Source: Desulfobacteraceae bacterium (GTDB taxonomy: Bacteria; Desulfobacterota; Desulfobacteria; Desulfobacterales; JAABPS01). From it: DNA of 6,152 nucleotides. Below, in pieces: positions 1 to 5,420 of this stretch. The DNA is taken from contig JAABPS010000174.1 of assembly GCA_011391835.1 (NCBI GenBank), positions 1-6,152 of the forward strand, written 5' to 3'. The notes under the pieces were generated by a model that was not told where the DNA came from, searched no databases, and worked only from the letters and a program-made list of their open reading frames with translations. Made by a program: the position numbers and the translations under genes. How positions within the stretch are numbered: the stretch's first letter is position 1; every line of letters begins with the position of its first letter.

Positions 1-161
1 ATGCCCTTTATGTATATATTTATATTTAGCAACCTCGCCTTATTTATAATCTGCGTGATCCTGCCTCATTATTCTCCTATTCCTTTGATAGGATATAAAT
101 ATGAAATGTAAAAAGGACATCTCCAATTATTCTCACAAAAAGACCATTCAAGAGCAATCGC

Positions 162-188
162 AAAAAGCCTCATCGATCATGAAGCTTT
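162..188 (-). terminator. Rho-independent terminator overlapping the end of ogt
   Basis: On the minus strand AAAGCTTCAT (179-188) pairs with ATGAGGCTTT (164-173) over ten positions with one G-T(U) pair and a five-base loop. The descending arm runs into a T-tract (162-166). The ascending arm is formed by the last ogt codons and the TGA stop. The stem is AT-rich and the T-tract short, so strength is probably moderate. Confidence 0.5.
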
Positions 189-665
189 GTGATCCGCCTT
201 CTTCTCCAGATCAATGAGCCGCTGTTTTATGCCAAGCCCTCCTCCGAATCCGGTCAGGCTCCCATTGCTTCCAATTACCCGGTGACAGGGGATAACAATG
301 GCCAGGGGATTTTTGCCAGTGGCTCCTCCCACAGCCCGCACAGCTTTTGGGTTCCTGATTTGATTGGCAACCCATTGATAGGTGGTAACGGTTCCATAAG
401 GAATCCGTTGCAACACCTTCCAAACCGACTGCTGGAATGGGGTACCTTCAGGCGCCAGCGTCAGGTCAAACTTTTTTAGCTCACGGTTAAAATACGCCTT
501 TAACTGGGCTTTGGCATTTTTAAAATAGCCAGAATCCCGATGCCAATCACGTTCAATGGGAAATGGCGTGCGGGATTTTTCAAATTCTATGTGCCGCAGG
601 CCATGTTCGTCTGCCGCCAGAAAAAGTAAACCAATACAGTTGGTTTCAAAATAATCATACACCAT
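177..665 (-). CDS. ogt: Methylated-DNA--protein-cysteine S-methyltransferase (Ogt/MGMT type)
   Basis: Repairs O6-alkylguanine (and O4-alkylthymine) in DNA by moving the alkyl group to its own cysteine in a single-use suicide reaction. The 162 residues match stand-alone Ogt proteins; there is no Ada regulatory domain. The N-terminal ribonuclease H-like part spans about 1-70. The C-terminal DNA-binding part has TPFQQSVWKVLQRIPYGTVTTY (75-96), the helix with AVRAVGGATGKNP (108-120) containing arginine finger Arg110, the active-site IPCHRVIGSNG (125-135) with acceptor Cys127, and TGFGGGLGIKQRLIDLE (138-154). All key residues are intact. The ATG has AAAGGAT about ten bases upstream. It appears to have its own promoter in the 176-base gap after the nitroreductase gene and a terminator overlapping its last codons. 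No Ada box was recognised, so there is no sign of Ada-type induction. Confidence 0.95.
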   Translation of the reverse strand: MVYDYFETNCIGLLFLAADEHGLRHIEFEKSRTPFPIERDWHRDSGYFKNAKAQLKAYFNRELKKFDLTLAPEGTPFQQSVWKVLQRIPYGTVTTYQWVANQIRNPKAVRAVGGATGKNPLAIVIPCHRVIGSNGSLTGFGGGLGIKQRLIDLEKKADHKAS

Positions 666-723
666 AAACTGGATTATCCTTTATTACGATGGGTTTTATT
701 TCTCACGATCCAAAATGATGTGT

Positions 724-760
724 CTTCCCAATTCCGATTTTATATTTTTTTATTGGAAAG
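724..760 (-). repeat. Inverted repeat in the ogt leader
   Basis: Minus-strand CTTTCCAAT (752-760) pairs with ATTGGGAAG (724-732), nine positions including one G-U pair, around a 19-base A-rich loop. It lies between the predicted ogt promoter and start codon. No U-run follows, so it is not a terminator. It could be an operator-like site or an mRNA fold, or chance. Confidence 0.25.
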
Positions 761-786
761 ATGAACCGGTATATGCGTACAGTTTT

Positions 787-815
787 ATTTTAACACTCAT
801 CTATAGGTTTTTCAA
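787..815 (-). promoter_or_regulatory. Sigma70-like promoter for ogt
   Basis: On the minus strand TTGAAA (810-815) is separated by 17 bases from TAAAAT (787-792), five of six matches to each consensus hexamer with ideal spacing. Transcription would begin near 780 and give an ogt leader of about 115 bases. It lies 27 bases after the nitroreductase stop, so ogt can be transcribed separately. The region is AT-rich, so chance matches are possible. Confidence 0.5.
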
Positions 816-841
816 TGATATTAAAATGCATTCACTCTTCC

Positions 842-1705
842 TTATTGAATCCAGGTTATCTCCGGTTTGTTCCGGGGCACAGTAAAGGAGTGCGAATAAC
901 AGGGGTGGCCCAGCACCATACTGACAAACACTTTTCTCTCTTTGGGTATTTTCAGCCATCTTCTCAATGTTTTGCTGAATCCAATCGCCACGGTCAGATA
1001 TCCGATATAACAGGTTCCCAAACCCAAAGAATGTGCGTAATTGATAATATTTGTAGAAGCAATACTGCAATTATCATTTGAAAACATCTTGTTTTTAGGC
1101 CCATGGATGAGAAGAAGCACCGGCGCATGATGAAGAATAAAATCTCTTCCTTCCTGTGTTTTCGCGATATAATAATCCATCGAATCTTTATATTTATTTA
1201 ATGTGATTACAAAATCGGTTTTCCTCAATATCTTTAGGATCATCCTTCCCCAGGCGGTCTGCATCCAGCCATCAACCCGCTCCCCAAATCCAAATAACTT
1301 TGATGATATTTTTTTCAGTAACGCACGGTCAGTAATGATTGTATATGCTACATTCTGGCTATTACTTGCGGTGGGTGAATACCGGGCAAGGTCAATAATA
1401 TTTTTGAGAATATCCTCAGGAACCGATTTATCTTTATACTGTCTGATACTGCGGCGGCTTAAAACTAATTCTTTATATCCATTTGAATTAAATAATTTTT
1501 TCTGTATCTTTCGGATCTGATCTTCATCCAGCCCTTTATGCTCGACCGCGCTTTTCGGGCAAACAGCAGCACAATGTCCACAAAAATTGCACTGTTCAGG
1601 CATGAAAGGTGTCGGTATTTTATCGATGCTCCGCCATACACCTGAAGCACATTCCTCTACGCAGAGCATGCACATATTGCATTTGTTTTCAATTCTCCGT
1701 ATCAC
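842..1705 (-). CDS. Nitroreductase-family flavoprotein with N-terminal 2x[4Fe-4S] ferredoxin domain
   Basis: Two domains in 287 residues. The ferredoxin domain (about 1-55) has two cysteine sets: Cys9, 12, 15, 19 and Cys39, 42, 45, 49, the last followed by Pro, enough for two [4Fe-4S] clusters. The nitroreductase domain (about 78-270) opens with the FMN-binding SRRSIRQYKDK (83-93), then SPTASNSQN (110-118) and GLGTCYIGYL (228-237). Such fusions probably pass electrons from clusters to FMN and then to a substrate; the substrate is unknown. There is no signal peptide or membrane span, so it should be cytoplasmic. The start is GTG: an in-frame TAG at 1727-1729 leaves no ATG before Met11, which would lose Cys9. 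A GGGGGA lies about eight bases upstream. It is 121 bases from folE2 and 176 from ogt, so neither neighbour suggests its job. Fe-S dependence suggests anaerobic or low-oxygen metabolism. Confidence 0.9.
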   Translation of the reverse strand: MIRRIENKCNMCMLCVEECASGVWRSIDKIPTPFMPEQCNFCGHCAAVCPKSAVEHKGLDEDQIRKIQKKLFNSNGYKELVLSRRSIRQYKDKSVPEDILKNIIDLARYSPTASNSQNVAYTIITDRALLKKISSKLFGFGERVDGWMQTAWGRMILKILRKTDFVITLNKYKDSMDYYIAKTQEGRDFILHHAPVLLLIHGPKNKMFSNDNCSIASTNIINYAHSLGLGTCYIGYLTVAIGFSKTLRRWLKIPKERKVFVSMVLGHPCYSHSFTVPRNKPEITWIQ

Positions 1706-1750
1706 ACGTCTGATCCCCCGTGAATTCTATTCAATGCGCCGCTGATCCCT

Positions 1751-1792
1751 GAAAAAGAAAATCCCTCAAGATTCATGGTTATTTGAATCCTG
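1751..1792 (-). terminator. Possible terminator of the folE2 transcript
   Basis: On the minus strand CAGGATTC (1785-1792) pairs with GAATCTTG (1767-1774) over eight positions, with one G-U pair and a ten-base loop. After AGGGA comes a T-rich run, TTTTCTTTTTC (about 1751-1762). The run starts about five bases after the stem and is interrupted by C, so this is a moderate candidate. It would end the rpoZ/ttcA/folE2 message before the nitroreductase gene. Confidence 0.4.
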
Positions 1793-1793
1793 A

Positions 1794-1810
1794 CGGATTG
1801 CCAGAATCCG
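1794..1810. repeat. Short perfect inverted repeat after folE2
   Basis: CGGATT and AATCCG form a perfect six-pair stem around a five-base loop, 17 bases past the folE2 stop and directly beside the hairpin at 1767-1792. No T-run follows on either strand. It may strengthen the adjacent terminator or protect the 3' end of the message. Confidence 0.35.
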
Positions 1811-1826
1811 ATACCAGCGCATGGAT

Positions 1827-2606
1827 TTAATCGCTGGTAATATGCGCATACGCGCTGTGATTGTGGATAGATTCGAAATTTTCAGCGCTTACTGAAAACC
1901 AGGTGATATTATCATCCGCCTTGAGCTGAATCGCTATATCGCGCACAATATCTTCAACAAATTTGGGATTTGCATACGCCCTCTCGGTAACGGACTTTTC
2001 GTCAACCCTCTTGAGAACCGAATACACATCACAGGAGGCTGATTCTTCTACGATCTTTATCATATCCTCCATCCATATAAACCGTTTAAATCTCGTGCTC
2101 AGGCGCACTTCTCCCCTCTGGTTATGCGCCCCGGCATCACTGATTTCTTTTGAACAGGGGCACACAGAAGTAATCGGGACAATCACCTCAGATACAAGAT
2201 CCAGCTTTCCATCTTTGTCACTTGAACCTTTAATGATGCAGGTATAATCCATAATCCCCGTTGAATCGCTGACAGGCGCTTTTTTCTCAATGAAATATGG
2301 AAAGGAAACTTCAATATGCGACGAATCCGCATTGAGATGTTTTTTCATCTGCTCCAGGATTTCCGATATCCGTTTTAACGAGACCTCATCTCTGAATAAA
2401 TTCAGCATTTCAACAAACCGGCTCATGTGTGTCCCTTTGTATTCATGGGGCAGATCCACATACATATTTATCGTAGCCACCGTATGTTGCAGCCCATGTT
2501 TTCGATCAAGCACTTTAATGGGATACCGGAGGTTTTTGATCCCCACCTTATTTATCGTCATATTCCGATAATCGGGTTGATTTTGGATATCTTTTATTAC
2601 TGCCAT
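1827..2606 (-). CDS. folE2: GTP cyclohydrolase FolE2 (type IB)
   Basis: Converts GTP to 7,8-dihydroneopterin triphosphate, the first step toward tetrahydrofolate and, through QueD, toward queuosine. It is the metal-flexible type IB enzyme, unrelated in sequence to FolE. The 259 residues are full length. Diagnostic features are DIQNQPDYRN and VGIKNLRYP near the N-terminus, KGTHMSRF (57-64), TSVCPCSKEIS with GAHNQRGEV (147-167) and SIHNHSAYA (246-254). Cys149, His161, Glu203 and His248 line up at a constant offset of two with the metal and catalytic residues reported for Neisseria FolE2 (Cys147, His159, Glu201, His246), so the active site is intact. The ATG has AAGGA only two bases upstream, unusually close. 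The gene follows the ttcA-like gene by 25 bases, probably in one transcript. Confidence 0.95.
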   Translation of the reverse strand: MAVIKDIQNQPDYRNMTINKVGIKNLRYPIKVLDRKHGLQHTVATINMYVDLPHEYKGTHMSRFVEMLNLFRDEVSLKRISEILEQMKKHLNADSSHIEVSFPYFIEKKAPVSDSTGIMDYTCIIKGSSDKDGKLDLVSEVIVPITSVCPCSKEISDAGAHNQRGEVRLSTRFKRFIWMEDMIKIVEESASCDVYSVLKRVDEKSVTERAYANPKFVEDIVRDIAIQLKADDNITWFSVSAENFESIHNHSAYAHITSD

Positions 2607-2631
2607 TTTCCTTTTAGAATCTTAGTCTGGA

Positions 2632-3363
2632 TTATTTTAGAAGATAGTCATTCCTCACATGACTCATGGACCGGAAAATATTCCCCTTGATCTTCGGGTT
2701 GGTTGCGTAAAGATTTTTCAAGATCCTTTTTATTTCCATCCGTTTGGATTTACGAGCAGACGGACAGGGATTTATAAATTCAGGAAACGACTGGTCTTTT
2801 GCAAATTGACGGATCAGCTCTTCGTCGGCAAAAGCAAGCGGCCGGATGACCGTAACCCGTTGATCAAAGAGAGACTGGGATGGAACCATCGTGCCTATCT
2901 CACCCGCATAACACATATTCATAAACAGTGTCTCGATGATATCATCTTTATTATGCCCCAGCGCCAGTTTGGTACATCCCAGCTCGTCGGCAACTTCAAA
3001 AAGGCGCTTCCGTCTCAACCGTGAGCATATAAAACAGGGATTTTCTTTGTTTTCAGAACGATGCCCCTGAATCCCGCAATCAGTGTACTCAATCCGGAGA
3101 TGGATGCCTAACGTGTTGCAATATGCCTCCAGCGCTTTGCTAAAGCCGCCATCAAAACCCGGCTCAATATGAACGGCAATAAGCTCGTAATGGATGGGAA
3201 TTCTCCCAAGCCGTTCATTCAAAATCCAGATTAACACAAGGCTGTCTTGACCGCCGGAGAGCCCCACGATAATGCGGTCGCCATCCGTAATCATATCATA
3301 CTGATGAAGAGCCTTGCCAACCGCTCTGTTCAGCGCTTTATATGTAACACGATGTTTGGACAA
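2632..3363 (-). CDS. TtcA-like PP-loop tRNA thiolation enzyme, short form
   Basis: Adenylates a tRNA base through a PP-loop ATPase fold and probably replaces oxygen with sulfur; E. coli TtcA makes 2-thiocytidine at tRNA position 32 using a [4Fe-4S] cluster. Residues 10-35 (LNRAVGKALHQYDMI and GDRIIVGL) and the PP-loop SGGQDS (36-41) are typical, as are CFIC followed by SRLRRKRLFEVA (110-125) and GHNKDDIIET (136-145). Cys110 and Cys113 would be two cluster ligands and Cys200 in NPCPSARKSKR the third. E. coli TtcA has a second CxxC pair here; this protein keeps one Cys. At 243 residues it is shorter than E. coli TtcA (about 311). The start is TTG: an in-frame TGA at 3382-3384 leaves no other usual codon, and starting at Met24 would cut conserved sequence. 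It begins eight bases after rpoZ. The family is secure; the exact tRNA base is not. Confidence 0.85.
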   Translation of the reverse strand: MSKHRVTYKALNRAVGKALHQYDMITDGDRIIVGLSGGQDSLVLIWILNERLGRIPIHYELIAVHIEPGFDGGFSKALEAYCNTLGIHLRIEYTDCGIQGHRSENKENPCFICSRLRRKRLFEVADELGCTKLALGHNKDDIIETLFMNMCYAGEIGTMVPSQSLFDQRVTVIRPLAFADEELIRQFAKDQSFPEFINPCPSARKSKRMEIKRILKNLYATNPKIKGNIFRSMSHVRNDYLLK

Positions 3364-3371
3364 TACGAATG

Positions 3372-3683
3372 TTATTCTTCCTCATGTTCCGTATCGCTTT
3401 CCGCCTCTTCCGCATCCTGGTTTTTTGCCACCAGCGACTCTACTTCTTCCAGCATTGTTATTTCTTTGCCCGCTGTCGCTTCCACGTAGGCCGATTCGGG
3501 TTTTAAGGTTAATCGCCCTGCAGCAATCTCCCTCAGCGAAATAACGACATCTTCATTTTTTGGCGATTTGACAAGGTACTCGGAACCCTCTCGGATCTGG
3601 CGAACTCTTCGGGCAACCATGTTCACAAGCATAAAACGATTTGGAATTTGTCTCAGGCAATCTTCTATAGTAATACGTGCCAC
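3372..3683 (-). CDS. rpoZ: DNA-directed RNA polymerase omega subunit
   Basis: Small subunit that wraps the C-terminal part of beta-prime and helps RNA polymerase assembly; in many Proteobacteria it also forms part of a ppGpp site. Of 103 residues, the first 60 or so hold the conserved core: MARITIEDC at the start, NRF at 15-17, ARRVRQI at 24-30 and SLREIAAG at 49-56. The C-terminal tail is very acidic: 12 of the last 25 residues are Asp or Glu, ending EEE. That tail is longer than in E. coli (91 residues in all). The last codons are GAG GAA GAA TAA, and the next gene starts eight bases after the stop, so its ribosome entry lies within this tail. Omega and GreA being neighbours fits a transcription-linked gene group. 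Confidence 0.94.
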   Translation of the reverse strand: MARITIEDCLRQIPNRFMLVNMVARRVRQIREGSEYLVKSPKNEDVVISLREIAAGRLTLKPESAYVEATAGKEITMLEEVESLVAKNQDAEEAESDTEHEEE

Positions 3684-3689
3684 GTTAAT

Positions 3690-3694
3690 CCTCC
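3690..3694 (-). promoter_or_regulatory. Ribosome binding site fixing the GTG start of rpoZ
   Basis: A strong GGAGG lies six bases before GTG at 3681-3683. An in-frame TGA at 3711-3713 leaves no ATG candidate, so GTG is the start. The resulting MARITIED matches the omega N-terminus (E. coli MARVTVQD). Confidence 0.85.
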
Positions 3695-3764
3695 GAAAAT
3701 TATTCTGTGTTCATAACTATTATTTTGATTTACATCATTATCAGCAAGCTGTTGTTATCCATCC

Positions 3765-4232
3765 TTACAGAATTTCTATCAACTCATATCGGCGCTGGCC
3801 GCCGGGAGCCTGCAGTGTAATTTCATCCCCCGCTTTTTTCCCAAGAATTGCTTTTCCCAGCGGAGATGAGATGGAAATACGTTTTTCCTTAATGTCAGAT
3901 TCATCCGGACCGACCAATCGATATTCTACATGTTCACCTGTATCAATGTTCTCCATAACGACTCTGCAGCCAAACACAACCTTATCCTTTGGCGATAGAT
4001 CCTCATCGATGATAACCGCATTGCCAAGCTTATAGCTCAGTTCATTTATTCTGTTTTCAAGGAATTGCTGGCGATCTTTTGCTGCGTCATATTCCGCATT
4101 TTCAGTCAAATCTCCATGTGCGCGAGCTTCTTCTATTGCCTTGATATTTTTTGGCCGTTCAACCTTTTTAAGATGCTCAAATTCCTTTTTGAGATTTTCA
4201 TAGCCTTCTTTTGTTATTGGTACGCGCTCCAA
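3765..4232 (-). CDS. greA: Transcription elongation factor GreA
   Basis: Binds the secondary channel of RNA polymerase and stimulates cleavage of the 3' end of nascent RNA in backtracked complexes, so that elongation can resume. The 155 residues match the usual length (E. coli 158). The N-terminal coiled coil (about 5-75) carries the tip motif EARAHGDLTENAEY (35-48), including acidic Asp41 and Glu44, which help hold the catalytic Mg2+. The C-terminal FKBP-like domain (about 80-155) has VFGCRV, ISISSPLGKAILGKKAGD and the closing APGGQRRYELIEI. Retention of both tip acids argues for an active cleavage factor, not an inhibitory Gfh-type paralogue. Translation starts at TTG, forced by an in-frame stop just upstream. 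The gene follows leuB by 29 bases and precedes rpoZ by 81, in a pair of RNA polymerase accessory genes. Confidence 0.96.
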   Translation of the reverse strand: MERVPITKEGYENLKKEFEHLKKVERPKNIKAIEEARAHGDLTENAEYDAAKDRQQFLENRINELSYKLGNAVIIDEDLSPKDKVVFGCRVVMENIDTGEHVEYRLVGPDESDIKEKRISISSPLGKAILGKKAGDEITLQAPGGQRRYELIEIL

Positions 4233-4239
4233 TGCCCTG

Positions 4240-4244
4240 CTCCT
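4240..4244 (-). promoter_or_regulatory. Ribosome binding site fixing the TTG start of greA
   Basis: AGGAG sits seven bases before TTG at 4230-4232. An in-frame TAA at 4248-4250 excludes any start further upstream, and no ATG or GTG lies between. The site therefore decides the start at TTG, giving MERVPIT, which lines up with the E. coli GreA N-terminus. Confidence 0.8.
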
Positions 4245-4261
4245 GATTTAAATTGGTTTTC

Positions 4262-5338
4262 TCAGACAGTTTGTGTGGTTATATGCTCAGCAATCAGATC
4301 CCCGACTTCACTGGTCGAATATCCCATTTTACCGGCAGCAACATCTTTGATATCATCCCGGAGCACTTTTATCACGCTCTTTTCGATGAGCTGTGCTCCT
4401 TTTTCTTCTCCAAGCGTTTCAAGCATGATCTGAGCAGCAGAAATCGCAGCAATGGGATTGATGACCTGTTTTCCGGTATATTTTGGCGCAGACCCCCCGA
4501 TCGGCTCAAACATCGAAATTCCGCCAGGATTAATATTTGCTCCGGCCGCGATACCCATTCCTCCCTGAATCATGGCTGCCAGATCTGTAATAATGTCACC
4601 AAACATATTATCCGTGACAATGACATCAAACCATTCCGGATTTTTTACCATCCACATACAGATAGCATCCACATGCGCGTAATCTGTTTTGATATCGGAA
4701 TACTCTTTTGCGACTTCATTAAATGTCCGCTCCCAGAGATCAAACTCATACGTCAATACGTTTGTCTTGCCGCACAGGGTAAGTTTTTTTTCTTTATTCC
4801 GTTTCCTGCAATATTCAAATGCATACCGGATACACCGCTCAACCCCTTTTCGGGTGTTGATGGATTCCTGCACAGCAATTTCATCCGGTGTCCCCCGCTT
4901 CAAAAATCCGCCGGCTCCGGCATACAGCCCCTCTGTATTTTCACGCACAACCACGAAATCAATATCGTCCGGCCCTTTGTCCTTCAATGGAGTATACACC
5001 CCTTCATACAGCTTCACAGGCCGCAAATTAATATACTGGTCAAAATGAAATCGCAGGTTCAGGAGAATACCCTTTTCCAGAATCCCGGGTTTTACATCCG
5101 GATGACCAATAGCGCCAAGATAAATGGCGTCTGTCTTGGCAATCGATTTCAATACAGAATCCGGCAGGATCTCATTTGTGGACAAATAGTTTTCACCCCC
5201 CAGATTATACGTTGTAAACGTAAGCTGGAAATTGCACTTGGCTGCCGCTGCATGAAGAACTTTAATGCCCTCTTCTACAACTTCCGGCCCTGTGCCGTCC
5301 CCGGGGATAACAGCAATATGGTGCTTACGTGATTTCAT
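4262..5338 (-). CDS. leuB: 3-isopropylmalate dehydrogenase-type decarboxylating dehydrogenase (LeuB-like)
   Basis: Member of the isocitrate/isopropylmalate dehydrogenase family, 358 residues, cytoplasmic. Its likely role is oxidative decarboxylation of 3-isopropylmalate in leucine synthesis. N-terminal IPGDGTGPEV (11-20) is typical. Arg96, Arg106 and Arg132 (in RENTEG, 132-137), Tyr139, Lys191, Asp224, Asp248 and Asp252 match the substrate, catalytic and metal residues of the family. Leu92-Leu93 correspond to the leucines that form the isopropyl pocket in Thermus LeuB, which favours isopropylmalate over isocitrate. The segment FDQYINLRPVKL also resembles tartrate dehydrogenases and actinobacterial LeuB. 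Oddly, the cofactor loop reads GGSAPKYTG (281-289) instead of the usual HGSAPDIAG. The ATG start has an upstream AAGGTGAG (5344-5351). The stop is TGA, 29 bases before greA. The family is certain, the leuB role probable; tartrate/malate- or homoisocitrate-type activity is the alternative. Confidence 0.85.
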   Translation of the reverse strand: MKSRKHHIAVIPGDGTGPEVVEEGIKVLHAAAAKCNFQLTFTTYNLGGENYLSTNEILPDSVLKSIAKTDAIYLGAIGHPDVKPGILEKGILLNLRFHFDQYINLRPVKLYEGVYTPLKDKGPDDIDFVVVRENTEGLYAGAGGFLKRGTPDEIAVQESINTRKGVERCIRYAFEYCRKRNKEKKLTLCGKTNVLTYEFDLWERTFNEVAKEYSDIKTDYAHVDAICMWMVKNPEWFDVIVTDNMFGDIITDLAAMIQGGMGIAAGANINPGGISMFEPIGGSAPKYTGKQVINPIAAISAAQIMLETLGEEKGAQLIEKSVIKVLRDDIKDVAAGKMGYSTSEVGDLIAEHITTQTV

Positions 5339-5354
5339 ACACTCTCACCTTTAC

Positions 5355-5392
5355 AATAAATAATAATAAACCTCCGATAAAATTACCGGAGG
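5355..5392 (-). terminator. Hairpin with U-rich tail between pssA and leuB (terminator or attenuator)
   Basis: On the minus strand CCTCCG pairs perfectly with CGGAGG (5371-5392). The inner GTAA/TTAT can extend the stem to nine or ten pairs around a tiny loop. A T-rich run (TTTATTATTATTTATT, 5355-5370) follows at once. This is the form of a Rho-independent terminator, although the tail is broken by single As. It lies 28 bases after the pssA stop and ends shortly before the leuB ribosome binding site, so it would end pssA transcripts or reduce read-through into leuB. Confidence 0.6.
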
Positions 5393-5420
5393 CATTTAGT
5401 TGATCCTATTTGCTTCAAAT

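Noticed and set aside
45..50. Perfect TATAAT on the plus strand
   Set aside because: No acceptable -35 hexamer 16-18 bases upstream, and the stretch is very AT-rich, so a chance match is likely.
66..100. CCTAT...ATAGG hairpin left of ogt
   Set aside because: Only five AT-rich pairs with a seven-base loop and no T-run; the hairpin at 162-188 is a better end for ogt.
101..217. Plus-strand ORF of 38 codons with AGGA seven bases before its ATG
   Set aside because: Short, of low-complexity composition, overlapping the end of ogt and its terminator on the other strand, with no recognisable family.
3684..3764. Possible promoter TTGCTG-17-AATAAT in the greA-rpoZ gap
   Set aside because: The -35 hexamer matches only three of six positions; too weak to list in AT-rich DNA.
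4253..5332. Open frame of 359 codons on the plus strand across the leuB gene
   Set aside because: It is the antisense shadow of leuB, which has intact family motifs throughout. The plus-strand product is rich in Cys, His, Phe and Arg, and resembles nothing known to me.
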